The notes beneath the pieces were generated by a model. It ran no database searches. It was not told the origin of the DNA and was given only the letters and a program-made list of their open reading frames with translations. Both the position numbers and the translations under genes were made by a program. 37,374 nt of DNA from Wenzhouxiangella sp. (lineage in GTDB: Bacteria > Pseudomonadota > Gammaproteobacteria > Xanthomonadales > Wenzhouxiangellaceae): assembly GCA_007123055.1 (NCBI GenBank), contig SKSJ01000200.1, positions 1 through 37,374 of the forward strand, read 5' to 3'. This document shows positions 17,017 through 25,566 of this stretch, in pieces (positions within the stretch are counted from its first letter, which is position 1; every line of letters begins with the position of its first letter).

Positions 17017-19485
17017 TCACGGCTCTCGTTCAGGAAACAGTTCCTGAATCATCCCGTAGATCGCCCGCTTTCGTTTTCCGGCAACAATCACCACCAGGTC
17101 TCCCGGGCATGCCAGCTGGAGCGTCTGGCGCACCGACTCAAACTCTTCATTGATCGAGACGATCGACTCACTTCGCACGCCGCCTTCGAGCAGCCCTTCG
17201 CAGAGCAGGGCACAAACCTCACCTGGTTCACGTCGGTACAGATTGGCAAATTCCTTACAGACATAAAGCTCGAAGCTGCCGGCGGCGGCACGCCCGACGC
17301 GCCGGATGAAATCATTGGTATTGCCAGCCGAACAGGAAAAATTGAGAATTCGGCGCCCTTCCACCGGAGTGCGTCTGACAAACTCCACGAGATGAGCCAT
17401 GCCATCCGGGTTGTGCGCATAATCGATGATCAGTTCGAACGGCAGCCCCTCGACACGATTAAGCCGACCGAAGTGGGTCTCGAACGAGGTGTCCAGCTCG
17501 CGCAGGCCGGCCGCGATGACTTCCGACGACACTCCCATGAAATGCGCGGCGAGGACGGCATGCAGGGCATTGCTGACATTATGGACAGCACGCCCGCCAT
17601 GGCAGACCGGCACATCTTCAACCGCGATCACCGGAATGGCACGGTCGTGTTCGTACACGACCAGCCAGTCGCGGCACTCTGATGATTCGAGCAGGGCGAC
17701 AGCACCGCCCTCCCCCACGGCTCCCGTCAAATCACCTGCCGACTGCCGGCATGACACCAGTCCGATCCGGCGCCCATGCAGGGCAGGCAGCATGTCCAGG
17801 CAATGCCGGTTGTCGGCATTGAGCACCACGGCATCCTCGGAAGCTTCCAGAATACTGCGCTTGATGCGCGCCATTTCCTCGACCGAGGCGATGGCCAGCT
17901 CATCGTCGAGGTGGTCTTCGCTGACATTGAGGCAGATACCGACGCGACAACGCTCGAAGCCCAGGCCGGTGCTCCCGGCGCTGCCGCGGGTGGACTCGAG
18001 CACGGCCAGTTCGGTCTCCGGATGATCAAGGACCCTCAGGTGTCCGATCAGGTGTCCGTCCTCGGTATCCGATATTTCGTTGGCTCCGATGAAGGAGCCA
18101 TCGGAACAGGCCAGGGCCGATCGTCGATCGGTCCGCTGCATGATCCAGTGCAACATCCTCGCCGTGGTGGTCTTGCCGTTGGTGCCGGTTACCGAGATCA
18201 CCGGCACCCGAGATCGCTCCGGTTCGGGGAAAAGCCAGTCGACAAAATCCCCGGCCAGACTTCGCAGTAGTGGGTCGTCGGCTTCGAAGAAGCGATCCAG
18301 GCGAGGCGCCAGGTCGACATCGACTATCGCACCTCCCGTTTCGGCAAGTGGACGCCCGAGATCGTCTGCGGCGACCTGCACGGCCAGCATGCCGACATCG
18401 AGCCGGGCGGCAATTCGCTCGGCCTGGTCCCTGACAGACGCGTCGAGCTGCTGTGGATCGGCAACGCTGAACTCCCCGCCCACCTCACTGCATCGAGCCA
18501 GAACGGCCCGGCACTGACCGCCGGCGACCAACAACAACCATTGGCCGCCGGAAACGAAGGGCTCGACCAGCACTTGCTTCCCGTAACGCAATGCGGAACG
18601 CGCGGCGGCACGGACGGCCTCCTCGCTATCGACAGCCAGCGCGGTCACCCGGCCGGCCAGGTTGCCAACGGGCCGAACGGCTACCGGTCGGCCGATGCGC
18701 CGAAAGGCACGTGCCGCACGTGATTCGCTCAGACACCAGCCCGCATCCGGCAAGGCCGATGGGACTGGCAGATCCAGTGCTGCCAATGCCCGCAGTCGGG
18801 CCTCTCGATCCCTCACAAGACCGAACACCGGTTCGGAGCGACTGACGCAGAAGGTACCGTCGACGGTGTGCTGCTGACTGCCCTGCCCCAGGCGAAGCAG
18901 GGAGTGTGCCCGCAAGCGAAAATCACCTTGAACCGGCTCGGTGGGCGGTCGATCCATGCGCAAGCGTGGAATACCGCGATCCATGGCTGCATCGATGATG
19001 GCCCTGGTATCCGCGGGTATGGCCAGTGGCGCATGCTCTTGCACGTAGGGTGTCAGCGTATCGTTCAGCCAGTCACGCAACTCGGCGCCAGCGAGCAAGC
19101 GTCGCACGGCTTCGGCAGCCAGCTCGGCAGCAGCATGACCGCTGTCGGGGTGATCGTACTCGAACCAGGGACGTGTCTGCCGTTTCAACTCGCAGGCATC
19201 AATACCGAACCGGTCGACCCGGTGACCGGCAGCGCGCTGCAGTGCCAGCGCCAGCCTGGCAAAAGCCTCTCCGACCAGATCTTCACTGCGGGCCGGATTT
19301 CGCGCAAAAGTACCGGTCGAGGCGCCAACCAGCGCTTCCACCTGTTCCAGCCTGCGGATCAATCCCGAGTCTTTGCTCCTCAGGGCCTGCCACTCGACCT
19401 CGTCAAGGCCCAGATGGTAATGGTGCAGCGGACAAGGCCCAAGGCGGTTGTATCCGGAAAACATGAATGTGCGGAGGATGTTCAT
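17017..19485 (-). CDS. Divergent cyanophycin-synthetase-like ATP-grasp/Mur ligase
   Basis: An 822-residue protein with the three-part plan of cyanophycin synthetase CphA (usually about 870-900). Residues 1-170 resemble the CphA N-domain (NILRTFMFSGYN; later FEYDHPDSGHAAAELA). About 175-415 is an ATP-grasp region, introduced by L-G-Q-G-S-Q-Q where CphA has LGxGxxQ. About 425-810 is a Mur-ligase half with P-loop V-T-G-T-N-G-K-T-T-T, L-N-V-S-E-D-H-L, V-L-N-A-D-N and I-D-Y-A-H-N-P-D-G-M. CphA polymerises aspartate and arginine; the Mur half ligates the side-chain amino acid. Here the ATP-grasp site looks changed (Arg for the nucleotide lysine, DVD for the metal-binding ExN), so the product may differ. 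ATG at 19485 follows GGAAG by six bases and lies 16 bases after the methyltransferase stop, implying one transcript. No cyanophycinase gene is in the window. Confidence 0.75.
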   Translation of the reverse strand: MNILRTFMFSGYNRLGPCPLHHYHLGLDEVEWQALRSKDSGLIRRLEQVEALVGASTGTFARNPARSEDLVGEAFARLALALQRAAGHRVDRFGIDACELKRQTRPWFEYDHPDSGHAAAELAAEAVRRLLAGAELRDWLNDTLTPYVQEHAPLAIPADTRAIIDAAMDRGIPRLRMDRPPTEPVQGDFRLRAHSLLRLGQGSQQHTVDGTFCVSRSEPVFGLVRDREARLRALAALDLPVPSALPDAGWCLSESRAARAFRRIGRPVAVRPVGNLAGRVTALAVDSEEAVRAAARSALRYGKQVLVEPFVSGGQWLLLVAGGQCRAVLARCSEVGGEFSVADPQQLDASVRDQAERIAARLDVGMLAVQVAADDLGRPLAETGGAIVDVDLAPRLDRFFEADDPLLRSLAGDFVDWLFPEPERSRVPVISVTGTNGKTTTARMLHWIMQRTDRRSALACSDGSFIGANEISDTEDGHLIGHLRVLDHPETELAVLESTRGSAGSTGLGFERCRVGICLNVSEDHLDDELAIASVEEMARIKRSILEASEDAVVLNADNRHCLDMLPALHGRRIGLVSCRQSAGDLTGAVGEGGAVALLESSECRDWLVVYEHDRAIPVIAVEDVPVCHGGRAVHNVSNALHAVLAAHFMGVSSEVIAAGLRELDTSFETHFGRLNRVEGLPFELIIDYAHNPDGMAHLVEFVRRTPVEGRRILNFSCSAGNTNDFIRRVGRAAAGSFELYVCKEFANLYRREPGEVCALLCEGLLEGGVRSESIVSINEEFESVRQTLQLACPGDLVVIVAGKRKRAIYGMIQELFPEREP

Positions 19486-19501
19486 CCAGAACTTCCGATT
19501 C

Positions 19502-20260
19502 TCAGTCCGGTTTGCGGGCGATGACGATCAGCAACTCCCAGCGCATGGCGACACTGCCGTCATCAAGCAGCCTCGTGCCCAACAGGGAGTCGATACCGTG
19601 AATAATTTGCTCGTCGCCAGCCCGGTCCATGCCGAACAGGGCCTTGGTGAACTCCGCCATGGCCGCAGGATCGGGAAAGCACCACTCCAGTGGCACGATT
19701 TCCAGGGAGACATCGACCAGCCCGGCCGCTTCCAGCAAGCCGATCACACCGTCGTCGAAGAAATGCCCGTCGTGGCCGAGACTGTTGTGGGTATCGACAA
19801 ACTCGTTGAGGAACCGGGCCGGCGCGCTGCCGGCGGCGACTTCGGCGATTCCCAGCCGTCCGCCGGGCCGGAGCAAGCGGTGAAACTCGCCCAGAACGGC
19901 CGGCAATCGGGTTTCGTGATGCAGGCCGGCCAGGCTGGCAACCACATCGGCTGTTGCATCGGGTAGCGTGATCGCGTCGAGCGGACAATGAAAGCGATCG
20001 CGGCCTTGCTCTCCGGGACAACGACGGAAGAATTCACCTACCGGATCCACGGCCAGGTAGCGAATGCCCGGGGACAGGTGCCTGGCGACGTAGCCGCCAC
20101 CGGCCGGCGCATCGATCAACAATTCACCGTCGCTCACCCGCAACCGCTGCGGCAGCAACTGCAGTTCCTCACTGCGCGCTTGCGGCCATTCCAGCATGGC
20201 ACGATGGTAGCGCTCACCGCGTGCAGAGAAAATGTCGTGGTAGCTATCGACTTCGCGCAT
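19502..20260 (-). CDS. Class I SAM-dependent methyltransferase
   Basis: A 252-residue protein with a Rossmann-type methyltransferase core. Motif I is L-I-D-A-P-A-G-G-G-Y; the strand YLAVDPVGEFF follows, then C-P-L-D-A-I-T-L-P-D-A-T-A-D-V-V at the acidic-loop position, and F-H-R-L-L-R-P-G-G-R-L-G-I-A as the post-core motif. This resembles UbiE/MenG-type small-molecule methyltransferases, but the acceptor is unknown. The start ATG at 20260 lies 63 bases after the lysS stop, and the stop is 16 bases before the cyanophycin-synthetase-like gene, so a shared job with that ligase is likely. I see no published function for this pair. Confidence 0.85.
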   Translation of the reverse strand: MREVDSYHDIFSARGERYHRAMLEWPQARSEELQLLPQRLRVSDGELLIDAPAGGGYVARHLSPGIRYLAVDPVGEFFRRCPGEQGRDRFHCPLDAITLPDATADVVASLAGLHHETRLPAVLGEFHRLLRPGGRLGIAEVAAGSAPARFLNEFVDTHNSLGHDGHFFDDGVIGLLEAAGLVDVSLEIVPLEWCFPDPAAMAEFTKALFGMDRAGDEQIIHGIDSLLGTRLLDDGSVAMRWELLIVIARKPD

Positions 20261-20323
20261 GATGCGCCTCTGCTCCAGTCATTGCCATCGCCCCTGCGGT
20301 TACAGCCCAGCCTCAACCGGGTT

Positions 20324-21853
20324 TCAATCTTCCGGCCGCAGGTAGGGGAACAGCAGCACGTCGCGGATCGACGGCGAGTCGGTCAACAGCATCACCAGCC
20401 GATCGATGCCGATGCCCTCACCGGCCGCCGGCGGCATGCCGTATTCAAGCGCACGGATGTAGTCCCGGTCGAAGTGCATGGCTTCGGCATCGCCAGCATC
20501 ACGGGCCTCCACCTGGGCCAGGAAACGTTCGGCCTGGTCTTCGGGGTCGTTGAGTTCGGAGAAGCCGTTGGCGATTTCACGCCCGGCCACGATCAGTTCG
20601 AAGCGGTCGGCAAAGTCCGGATCCTCATCGTTGCGGCGCGACAGAGGCGAAACCTCGATTGGGTAATCGACCACAAAGGTCGGCTGGATCAGGGTGTGCT
20701 CGATACGCTCCTCGAACAATTCCATCAGCAACCGTCCCCAGCCCCAGTTGTCCTCGACGTGGATATCGTTGGCACGGCACACCGCGCGCAGTTTCCCGGC
20801 GTTCTTGATATCACCGGCATCGATGTCGTCGTAGTGTTCAACCACTGCATCGGCGACCCGCACACGGGCATACTGGCCGCTTAAATCAATCGTCTCGCCC
20901 TGGTATTTCACCTTGCCGTCGCTCATTCCCGGCAGTTCGCTGACCACCGTGTTGAGCAGGTCCTGGGTCAGAGCGATGAGGTCGTTGTAATCAGCATGCG
21001 CCCAGTAGTACTCGAGCATGGTGAACTCGGGATTGTGCCGAGTCGATACGCCCTCGTTGCGGAAATTGCGGTTGATCTCATAGACCTTCTCCAGCCCGCC
21101 GACCAGCAGGCGCTTGAGGTGAAGCTCCGGCGCCACACGCAGGTAGAGATCGAGATCGAGTGCGTTGTGGTGCGTCACGAAAGGCCTGGCGGTGGCTCCA
21201 CCAGGAATGTGATGCATCATCGGGGTTTCGACCTCGAGGAAATCGCGGCTGTCGAAGTAGCGGCGAATCGCGCGAACGATCAACGTACGTCGGACAAAGG
21301 TCTCGCGCACCTCCGGGTTGACGATCAGGTCGACGTAGCGCTGGCGATAGCGGGTTTCCTGATCGGTCAGTCCGTGCCACTTCTCCGGCAGCGGGCGCAG
21401 GGACTTGGTCAGCAGCCTGAGTTGACTGGCCTGGACGCTGAGCTCGCCGGTACGGGTCCGCATCAGGGTGCCGGTCACGCCGACGATGTCACCGATATCC
21501 CACTGCTTGAAGGCCTGGTACACACCTTCGGGCAGATCGTCGCGCCTGAGGTAGAGCTGGATGCGAGCACCCGAGCCGTCCTGGATGTGGACAAAGCTGG
21601 CCTTGCCCATGATGCGGCGACTCATGATGCGGCCGGCCAGGCTGAAGCTATCGTCCAGCGCTTCCAATGCCTCCTGGTCCCAGCGCTCGACATCCTCGAA
21701 CCGATCGAGCAGGTCGGTGGCCGTCACCGTCACCCGAAAGTCGTTGGGAAAGGCCTCGCCCTGCTCGCGCAATGCATTGAGCTTCTCACGCCGCTCGGCA
21801 ATCAGGCGGTTCTCGTCCACCTCTGGCGCCTGATCCGTTCCTTTTCTGGTCAT
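20324..21853 (-). CDS. lysS: Lysyl-tRNA synthetase, class II
   Basis: A 509-residue enzyme that charges tRNA-Lys. The N-terminal OB-fold anticodon-binding domain spans about residues 55-160. The class II motifs are visible: motif 1 around [10 protein letters not shown], motif 2 in [15 protein letters not shown], and motif 3 in [11 protein letters not shown]. The ATG at 21853 is chosen because AGGA lies seven bases upstream; a TTG two codons earlier is less likely. It follows prfB, as in many gammaproteobacteria, but the 241-base gap holds a palindromic repeat element. Confidence 0.97.
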   Translation of the reverse strand: MTRKGTDQAPEVDENRLIAERREKLNALREQGEAFPNDFRVTVTATDLLDRFEDVERWDQEALEALDDSFSLAGRIMSRRIMGKASFVHIQDGSGARIQLYLRRDDLPEGVYQAFKQWDIGDIVGVTGTLMRTRTGELSVQASQLRLLTKSLRPLPEKWHGLTDQETRYRQRYVDLIVNPEVRETFVRRTLIVRAIRRYFDSRDFLEVETPMMHHIPGGATARPFVTHHNALDLDLYLRVAPELHLKRLLVGGLEKVYEINRNFRNEGVSTRHNPEFTMLEYYWAHADYNDLIALTQDLLNTVVSELPGMSDGKVKYQGETIDLSGQYARVRVADAVVEHYDDIDAGDIKNAGKLRAVCRANDIHVEDNWGWGRLLMELFEERIEHTLIQPTFVVDYPIEVSPLSRRNDEDPDFADRFELIVAGREIANGFSELNDPEDQAERFLAQVEARDAGDAEAMHFDRDYIRALEYGMPPAAGEGIGIDRLVMLLTDSPSIRDVLLFPYLRPED

Positions 21854-21926
21854 ATCCAATTCCTGCTGAGCTCAAAGTCGATTCAAGAGCATGGAGGACA
21901 CCACACACGGGTTCTGAAAAGCGGCT

Positions 21927-22060
21927 AACACGAAGTGCACGAAGAATGGCACGAAGCACACGAAGTAAAAACTTCAGGCTTTTGTGCAATCCACTGCTCA
22001 TTGTCCATCCGACTTCCCTTTCTTCGTGTCCTTCGTGCGCTCCTTCGTGCCCTTCGTGTT
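21927..22060. repeat. Palindromic CACGAAG-heptamer element, copy 1 (prfB-lysS gap)
   Basis: The left arm has CACGAAG at 21929, 21938, 21950 and 21959; the right arm has the reverse complement CTTCGTG at 22022, 22031, 22043 and 22052. Spacing is 9-12-9 in both arms, so the arms can pair over about 39 bases with only the short spacers mismatched, around a 56-base loop. The ends are AACACGAAG and CTTCGTGTT. It lies 73 bases before lysS. Short reading frames across it (His-Glu-Gly-rich) are by-products of the repeat, not genes. Confidence 0.85.
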
Positions 22061-22094
22061 CAAAGCTTTCAAGCCGAAACCTGTACCGCACGCA

Positions 22095-23193
22095 CTACTC
22101 CAGGCCGGCCTGCAGCTGGGCGGCGGCAAATTCGTCGAGGTCTCCGTCGAGCACCTTCTGGGTGTCGGAACGCTCGATACCGGTACGCAAATCCTTGATG
22201 CGCGACTGGTCGAGCACGTAATTGCGGATCTGACTGCCCCACCCGATATCGGCCTTCTCGTCCTCGGCCGCCTGCGCCTTCTCCTGCTGCTTTTGCAGCT
22301 CGAGCTCGTAGAGCTTGGCGCGCAACTGCTTCATCGCCCGATCCTTGTTCTTGTGTTGCGATCGGTCGGTCTGGCACTGCACCACGATGCCGGTCGGCTC
22401 ATGCGTGATGCGCACGGCCGACTCGGTCCGGTTGACGTGCTGGCCACCCGCACCCGAGGCGCGGTAGACATCGATGCGCAGGTCCGACGGGTCGACCTCG
22501 ATTTCGATGTTGTCGTCGATCTCCGGCGAGACGAACACGCTGGCGAACGAGGTGTGCCGGCGATTGCCCGAATCGAACGGCGACTTGCGCACCAGCCGGT
22601 GCACTCCGGTTTCGGTTCGACACCATCCAAATGCATAATCGCCTTCGACCCGAATCGTTGCACTCTTGATGCCGGCCACATCGCCTTCCGACACTTCGAT
22701 GAGTTCGGACTTCCAGCCGCGACGCTCGGCCCAGCGCAGGTACATGCGCAACAGCATCTCGGCCCAGTCCTGCGCCTCGGTGCCACCGGATCCGGCCTGG
22801 ATGTCGATGAAACAGGGACGATCGTCCATCTCGCCGGAAAACATGCGCTGGAATTCCAGGTCGGCAACCTGCTTCTCCAGGCTTTCGAGATCGGCACCGA
22901 CGCTGGCGAGCGTCTCCTCGTCCTCCTCGGCCAGGGCCAATTCCAGCAATTCGGAAGCGTCACCGACGCCTTCGATGACCGCGTTCTGGGCACTCACCGA
23001 GCGGTCGAGATCGGAGCGTTCCTTGCCCAGCGCCTGCGCGTGGTCCGGATCGTTCCAGACATTCGGATCCTCGAGTTCGCGATCGACCTCTTCGAGTCGT
23101 TCTACCTTGACATCGTAGTCAAAGATACCCCCTCAGCGCCCGCACACGGCGCTCCAGGTCGTCCAAAAGGTTCTTCAGCGAAGTCTGTTCCAT
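22095..23193 (-). CDS. prfB: Peptide chain release factor 2, made by programmed +1 frameshift
   Basis: RF2 reads UGA and UAA stops and releases the peptide through its GGQ motif. Translation begins at the ATG at 23193 ([16 protein letters not shown]), reaches an in-frame TGA at 23121-23119 after codon 24, and must shift +1 there to continue (DYDVKVERL) to the stop at 22095. The joined product is 365 residues, the same as E. coli RF2. The stop-recognition tripeptide S-P-F (R-K-S-P-F-D-S-G) and G-A-G-G-Q-H-V-N are present, so it is RF2 and not RF1. It heads the minus-strand run towards lysS and is divergent from the host-attachment family gene. Expression should be self-limiting, because plentiful RF2 terminates at the internal TGA. 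Confidence 0.97.
23118..23133 (-). promoter_or_regulatory. prfB: prfB programmed +1 frameshift signal
   Basis: The minus strand reads AGGGGGTATCTTTGAC: an internal Shine-Dalgarno (AGGGGG), a three-base spacer, the slippery CTT leucine codon and the in-frame TGA followed by C. This is the same signal as in E. coli. It places the ribosome for a +1 slip from CTT to TTT, after which GAC is read. Confidence 0.95.
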
Positions 23194-23227
23194 TGCAATC
23201 GTTCCAGTCTTGTGACGAAAGAGCCGC

Positions 23228-23233
23228 ATTGTA
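23228..23233 (-). promoter_or_regulatory. Candidate -10 box for prfB
   Basis: On the minus strand TACAAT lies about 35 bases before the prfB ATG, the right distance for a short leader. The -35 region is weak (GGTGGT at a 17-base spacing). The 187-base divergent gap to the host-attachment gene must hold promoters for both directions; this is the clearest hexamer I can see in it. Confidence 0.35.
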
Positions 23234-23380
23234 CCGATTCCTGGGCGTCGACCACCACAAATTCGGGGAATGCATGGGAATGCCCGATGATTCGAATACA
23301 CCTATGCATGCCGCAACCGCCGTCACCAAAACTTGCTAGAGTGGAGATGCAATTCAACTCGATACCGGAGGTCAGTTCGC

Positions 23381-23815
23381 ATGTCCACATACTGGGTCGT
23401 GGTAGCCGATTCGGCCAAGGCACGCATTTTTTCCCGTAACAAGAAATTCAGCCCACTGGAGGAACTGGAAACCCTTGTCCATCCCGAATCCCGCCTGCAC
23501 CGCCAGGACCTCGTGAGCGATCGTCCCGGACTGGTTCACGAGTCGCGCACGCCGGGAGAGAGCGCCAATGAAGAACCCACCGACCCCAAGGTCGTCGAGT
23601 CCCAGGTCTTCGCCCGCGATATTGCCCATCGCCTGCGCGAGGGACGGCTGGCCGGCAACTACTCCTCACTCGTGCTGGTCGCCGACCCCAGGTTCCTGGG
23701 GGTTTTGCGTAAATGCATGGACGAGGATACCCGGCGTGTCATCGACCATGAGGTCGCCAAGAACGTCACGCGCGGAGACATTGATCAGATCACGCGCACA
23801 GTCGACGGCGCCTGA
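23381..23815 (+). CDS. Host-attachment family protein (COG5622-type, possible eRF1-like fold)
   Basis: A 144-residue soluble protein. Features of the family called 'protein required for attachment to host cells' are the start T-Y-W-V-V-V-A-D-S-A-K-A-R-I-F, a middle polar region, F-A-R-D-I-A-H-R-L-R-E-G-R, the strand L-V-L-V-A-D-P-R-F-L-G-V-L-R and a C-terminal V-x-K-N-V-T-R. The name comes from a plant-associated bacterium and is probably misleading; from memory, this group has been linked to bacterial relatives of archaeal/eukaryotic release factor domains. The ATG at 23381 has a GGAGGT site eight bases upstream. It is divergent from prfB and tail to tail with recJ. Confidence 0.75.
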   Translation: MSTYWVVVADSAKARIFSRNKKFSPLEELETLVHPESRLHRQDLVSDRPGLVHESRTPGESANEEPTDPKVVESQVFARDIAHRLREGRLAGNYSSLVLVADPRFLGVLRKCMDEDTRRVIDHEVAKNVTRGDIDQITRTVDGA

Positions 23816-23838
23816 TCTCCAGGCCGGCACGGCCCCAC

Positions 23839-25566
23839 TCAATCGTTCGCCGTGCCGGTTTCGTCCACCAGGTAGCGGATATTGAGCTGTGGCATGACCC
23901 TGCCCTGCCAACGATTGACTTCCAGGCTGTAGACCACGTGCAGGGGATCGGGCAGATCCCGGTGACACAGGTGACCGGCACGAAAGGCGATGGCATCGAT
24001 GACCGGCCCCTGGCCGCCCGGTGAGAGTCTCAGCTTGAGATGCTTTTCGCCGACCACGCGACGCTCCAGCACACGGAATCTTCCGTCGAACAGCGGTTCC
24101 GGCCAACCCTGCCCCCAGGGGCCGGCATCCGCCAGGGCTTCGGCGGTTTCAAGCGACAGCTCATCACCACTCAACTCACCGTCCGTACTCACCGTTTCAC
24201 CTGGAAATTCAATATTCTGAACGTGTTCGTCGAAAGTCCTTCTGAAGTCTTCGAAACGGTTCTTCTCGATCGACAGACCGGCAGCACGCGCGTGACCACC
24301 AAAGCGCTTGATCAGCCCGGGCTGTCGGGCATCGATATCGACCAGTAGATCCCGCAGGTGCAGGCCGTCGGGCCCACGTCCGGAACCCTTCAGTTCATCG
24401 GCACCCTCTTCAGCCGGAGCAAAGGCGAACACAGGCCTTTGCAGGCGTTCCATCAGGCGTCCGGCCACCAGCCCGACCACGCCCTGGTGCCACCGCGAGT
24501 CGAATACGCACAGCCCCGGCAGTTCACCATCCAGGCCATCGGCGAGCTCCTGTGCCTGTTGTTCGGCCGTTTCCTGCATTTCCTGCTGAAGGCTCTGTCG
24601 TTCCCGGTTGAGTGCATCGAGCTCGGCGGCCAGGTCACGCGCACTGGTTTCGGTGCTCGCCAGCAGACAACGCACACCGACTCTCATGTCGTCTAGCCGC
24701 CCGGCGGCATTGAGACGCGGAGCGGCGGCGAAACCGAGATCGGCGGCCTGAACATGACGCAGGTTGCGCCCGGCCACTTCCAGCAAGGCGCGTACCCCCG
24801 GCAGACATTGCCCGGCACGAATGCGCATCAGCCCGTGGTGAACCAAACGGCGGTTGTTCTCGTCCAGCACCACCAGATCGGCCACCGTCCCCAGGGCGAC
24901 GAGGTCAAGCCACTGAACCAGCCGCGGTTCTCGCCCGCGATCAAAAAACCCCGCCTCGCGCATGCGGGTGCGCAGCCCCATGAGCAGGTAGAACATGACG
25001 CCGACCCCGGCCAGGCAGCCGGACGGAAAGTCCTCGCCGGAAAGATTGGGGTTGATGATCGCTTCTGCCGGCGGCAATGACTCACCGGGCAAGTGATGAT
25101 CGGTGACGATGACCTGAATGCCCATCTCACGGGCGCGGGCGATGCCGGCATGCGAACTGACGCCCTGGTCAACGGTGACCAGCACGTCAGGCAACGGCTG
25201 CTCCAGTTCAGCCACCAGCTCGCTACTCAGGCCATAACCGTGGCGGAAGCGATCCGGCACCAGCCAATCGACATGCCTTGCTCCCAGGGCCCGCAGTCCG
25301 TGAACCGCCAGCGCCGTGCCGGTCGCACCATCGGCATCGAAGTCTCCGACCACGCAAATGCGCGCATCGTCCGATATTGCCGCTATCAGTAACTCGCAGG
25401 CTCGTTCCATGCCGCCGAGCCGCGGGGGCAACAGTTGTCTGAGCGAATAGTCGGGCGGCGAGTCGAGGCCCCGCATCGCCAGAACCCGGGACACCACCGG
25501 ATGCAGGCTGTCCAGAACATGCGCCGGCCTCGCGCGACGCTGGATACGCACCCGGCGGATGCTCAC
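23839..25566 (-). CDS. recJ: Single-stranded-DNA-specific exonuclease RecJ
   Basis: A 575-residue DHH-family 5'-3' exonuclease for recombination and mismatch repair. Motif I is G-D-F-D-A-D-G-A-T-G (the family has DYDADG), the DHH motif is V-T-D-H-H-L-P, and the DHHA1 part carries R-F-G-G-H-A-R-A-A-G-L near residue 450. The OB-like C-terminus is present, and the length fits the family. The GTG at 25566 overlaps the stop of the RpfE-like gene (GTGA) and gives the N-terminus SIRRVRIQRR; an ATG 36 bases upstream lies inside that gene. Coupled translation with the RpfE-like gene is likely. Confidence 0.95.
   Translation of the reverse strand: MSIRRVRIQRRARPAHVLDSLHPVVSRVLAMRGLDSPPDYSLRQLLPPRLGGMERACELLIAAISDDARICVVGDFDADGATGTALAVHGLRALGARHVDWLVPDRFRHGYGLSSELVAELEQPLPDVLVTVDQGVSSHAGIARAREMGIQVIVTDHHLPGESLPPAEAIINPNLSGEDFPSGCLAGVGVMFYLLMGLRTRMREAGFFDRGREPRLVQWLDLVALGTVADLVVLDENNRRLVHHGLMRIRAGQCLPGVRALLEVAGRNLRHVQAADLGFAAAPRLNAAGRLDDMRVGVRCLLASTETSARDLAAELDALNRERQSLQQEMQETAEQQAQELADGLDGELPGLCVFDSRWHQGVVGLVAGRLMERLQRPVFAFAPAEEGADELKGSGRGPDGLHLRDLLVDIDARQPGLIKRFGGHARAAGLSIEKNRFEDFRRTFDEHVQNIEFPGETVSTDGELSGDELSLETAEALADAGPWGQGWPEPLFDGRFRVLERRVVGEKHLKLRLSPGGQGPVIDAIAFRAGHLCHRDLPDPLHVVYSLEVNRWQGRVMPQLNIRYLVDETGTAND

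Noticed and set aside
21927-22060. Regularly spaced short repeats that could suggest a CRISPR array.
   Set aside because: Units are seven bases with 2-5 base spacers in two inverted arms; no CRISPR-length repeats or cas genes.
21786-22091. His-Glu-Gly-rich minus-strand frame (HEGHEG pattern) between prfB and lysS.
   Set aside because: It is the translation of the CACGAAG repeats, whose spacing in multiples of three keeps the frame open.
23119-23193. Short frame MEQTSL... ending at TGA, suggesting a broken prfB.
   Set aside because: The exact RF2 frameshift signal follows, so it is the normal first part of prfB and not a pseudogene.
21984-23339. A 451-codon plus-strand frame opposite prfB.
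   Set aside because: It is the complement of prfB plus the heptamer repeat; the real gene on the other strand has all RF2 motifs.
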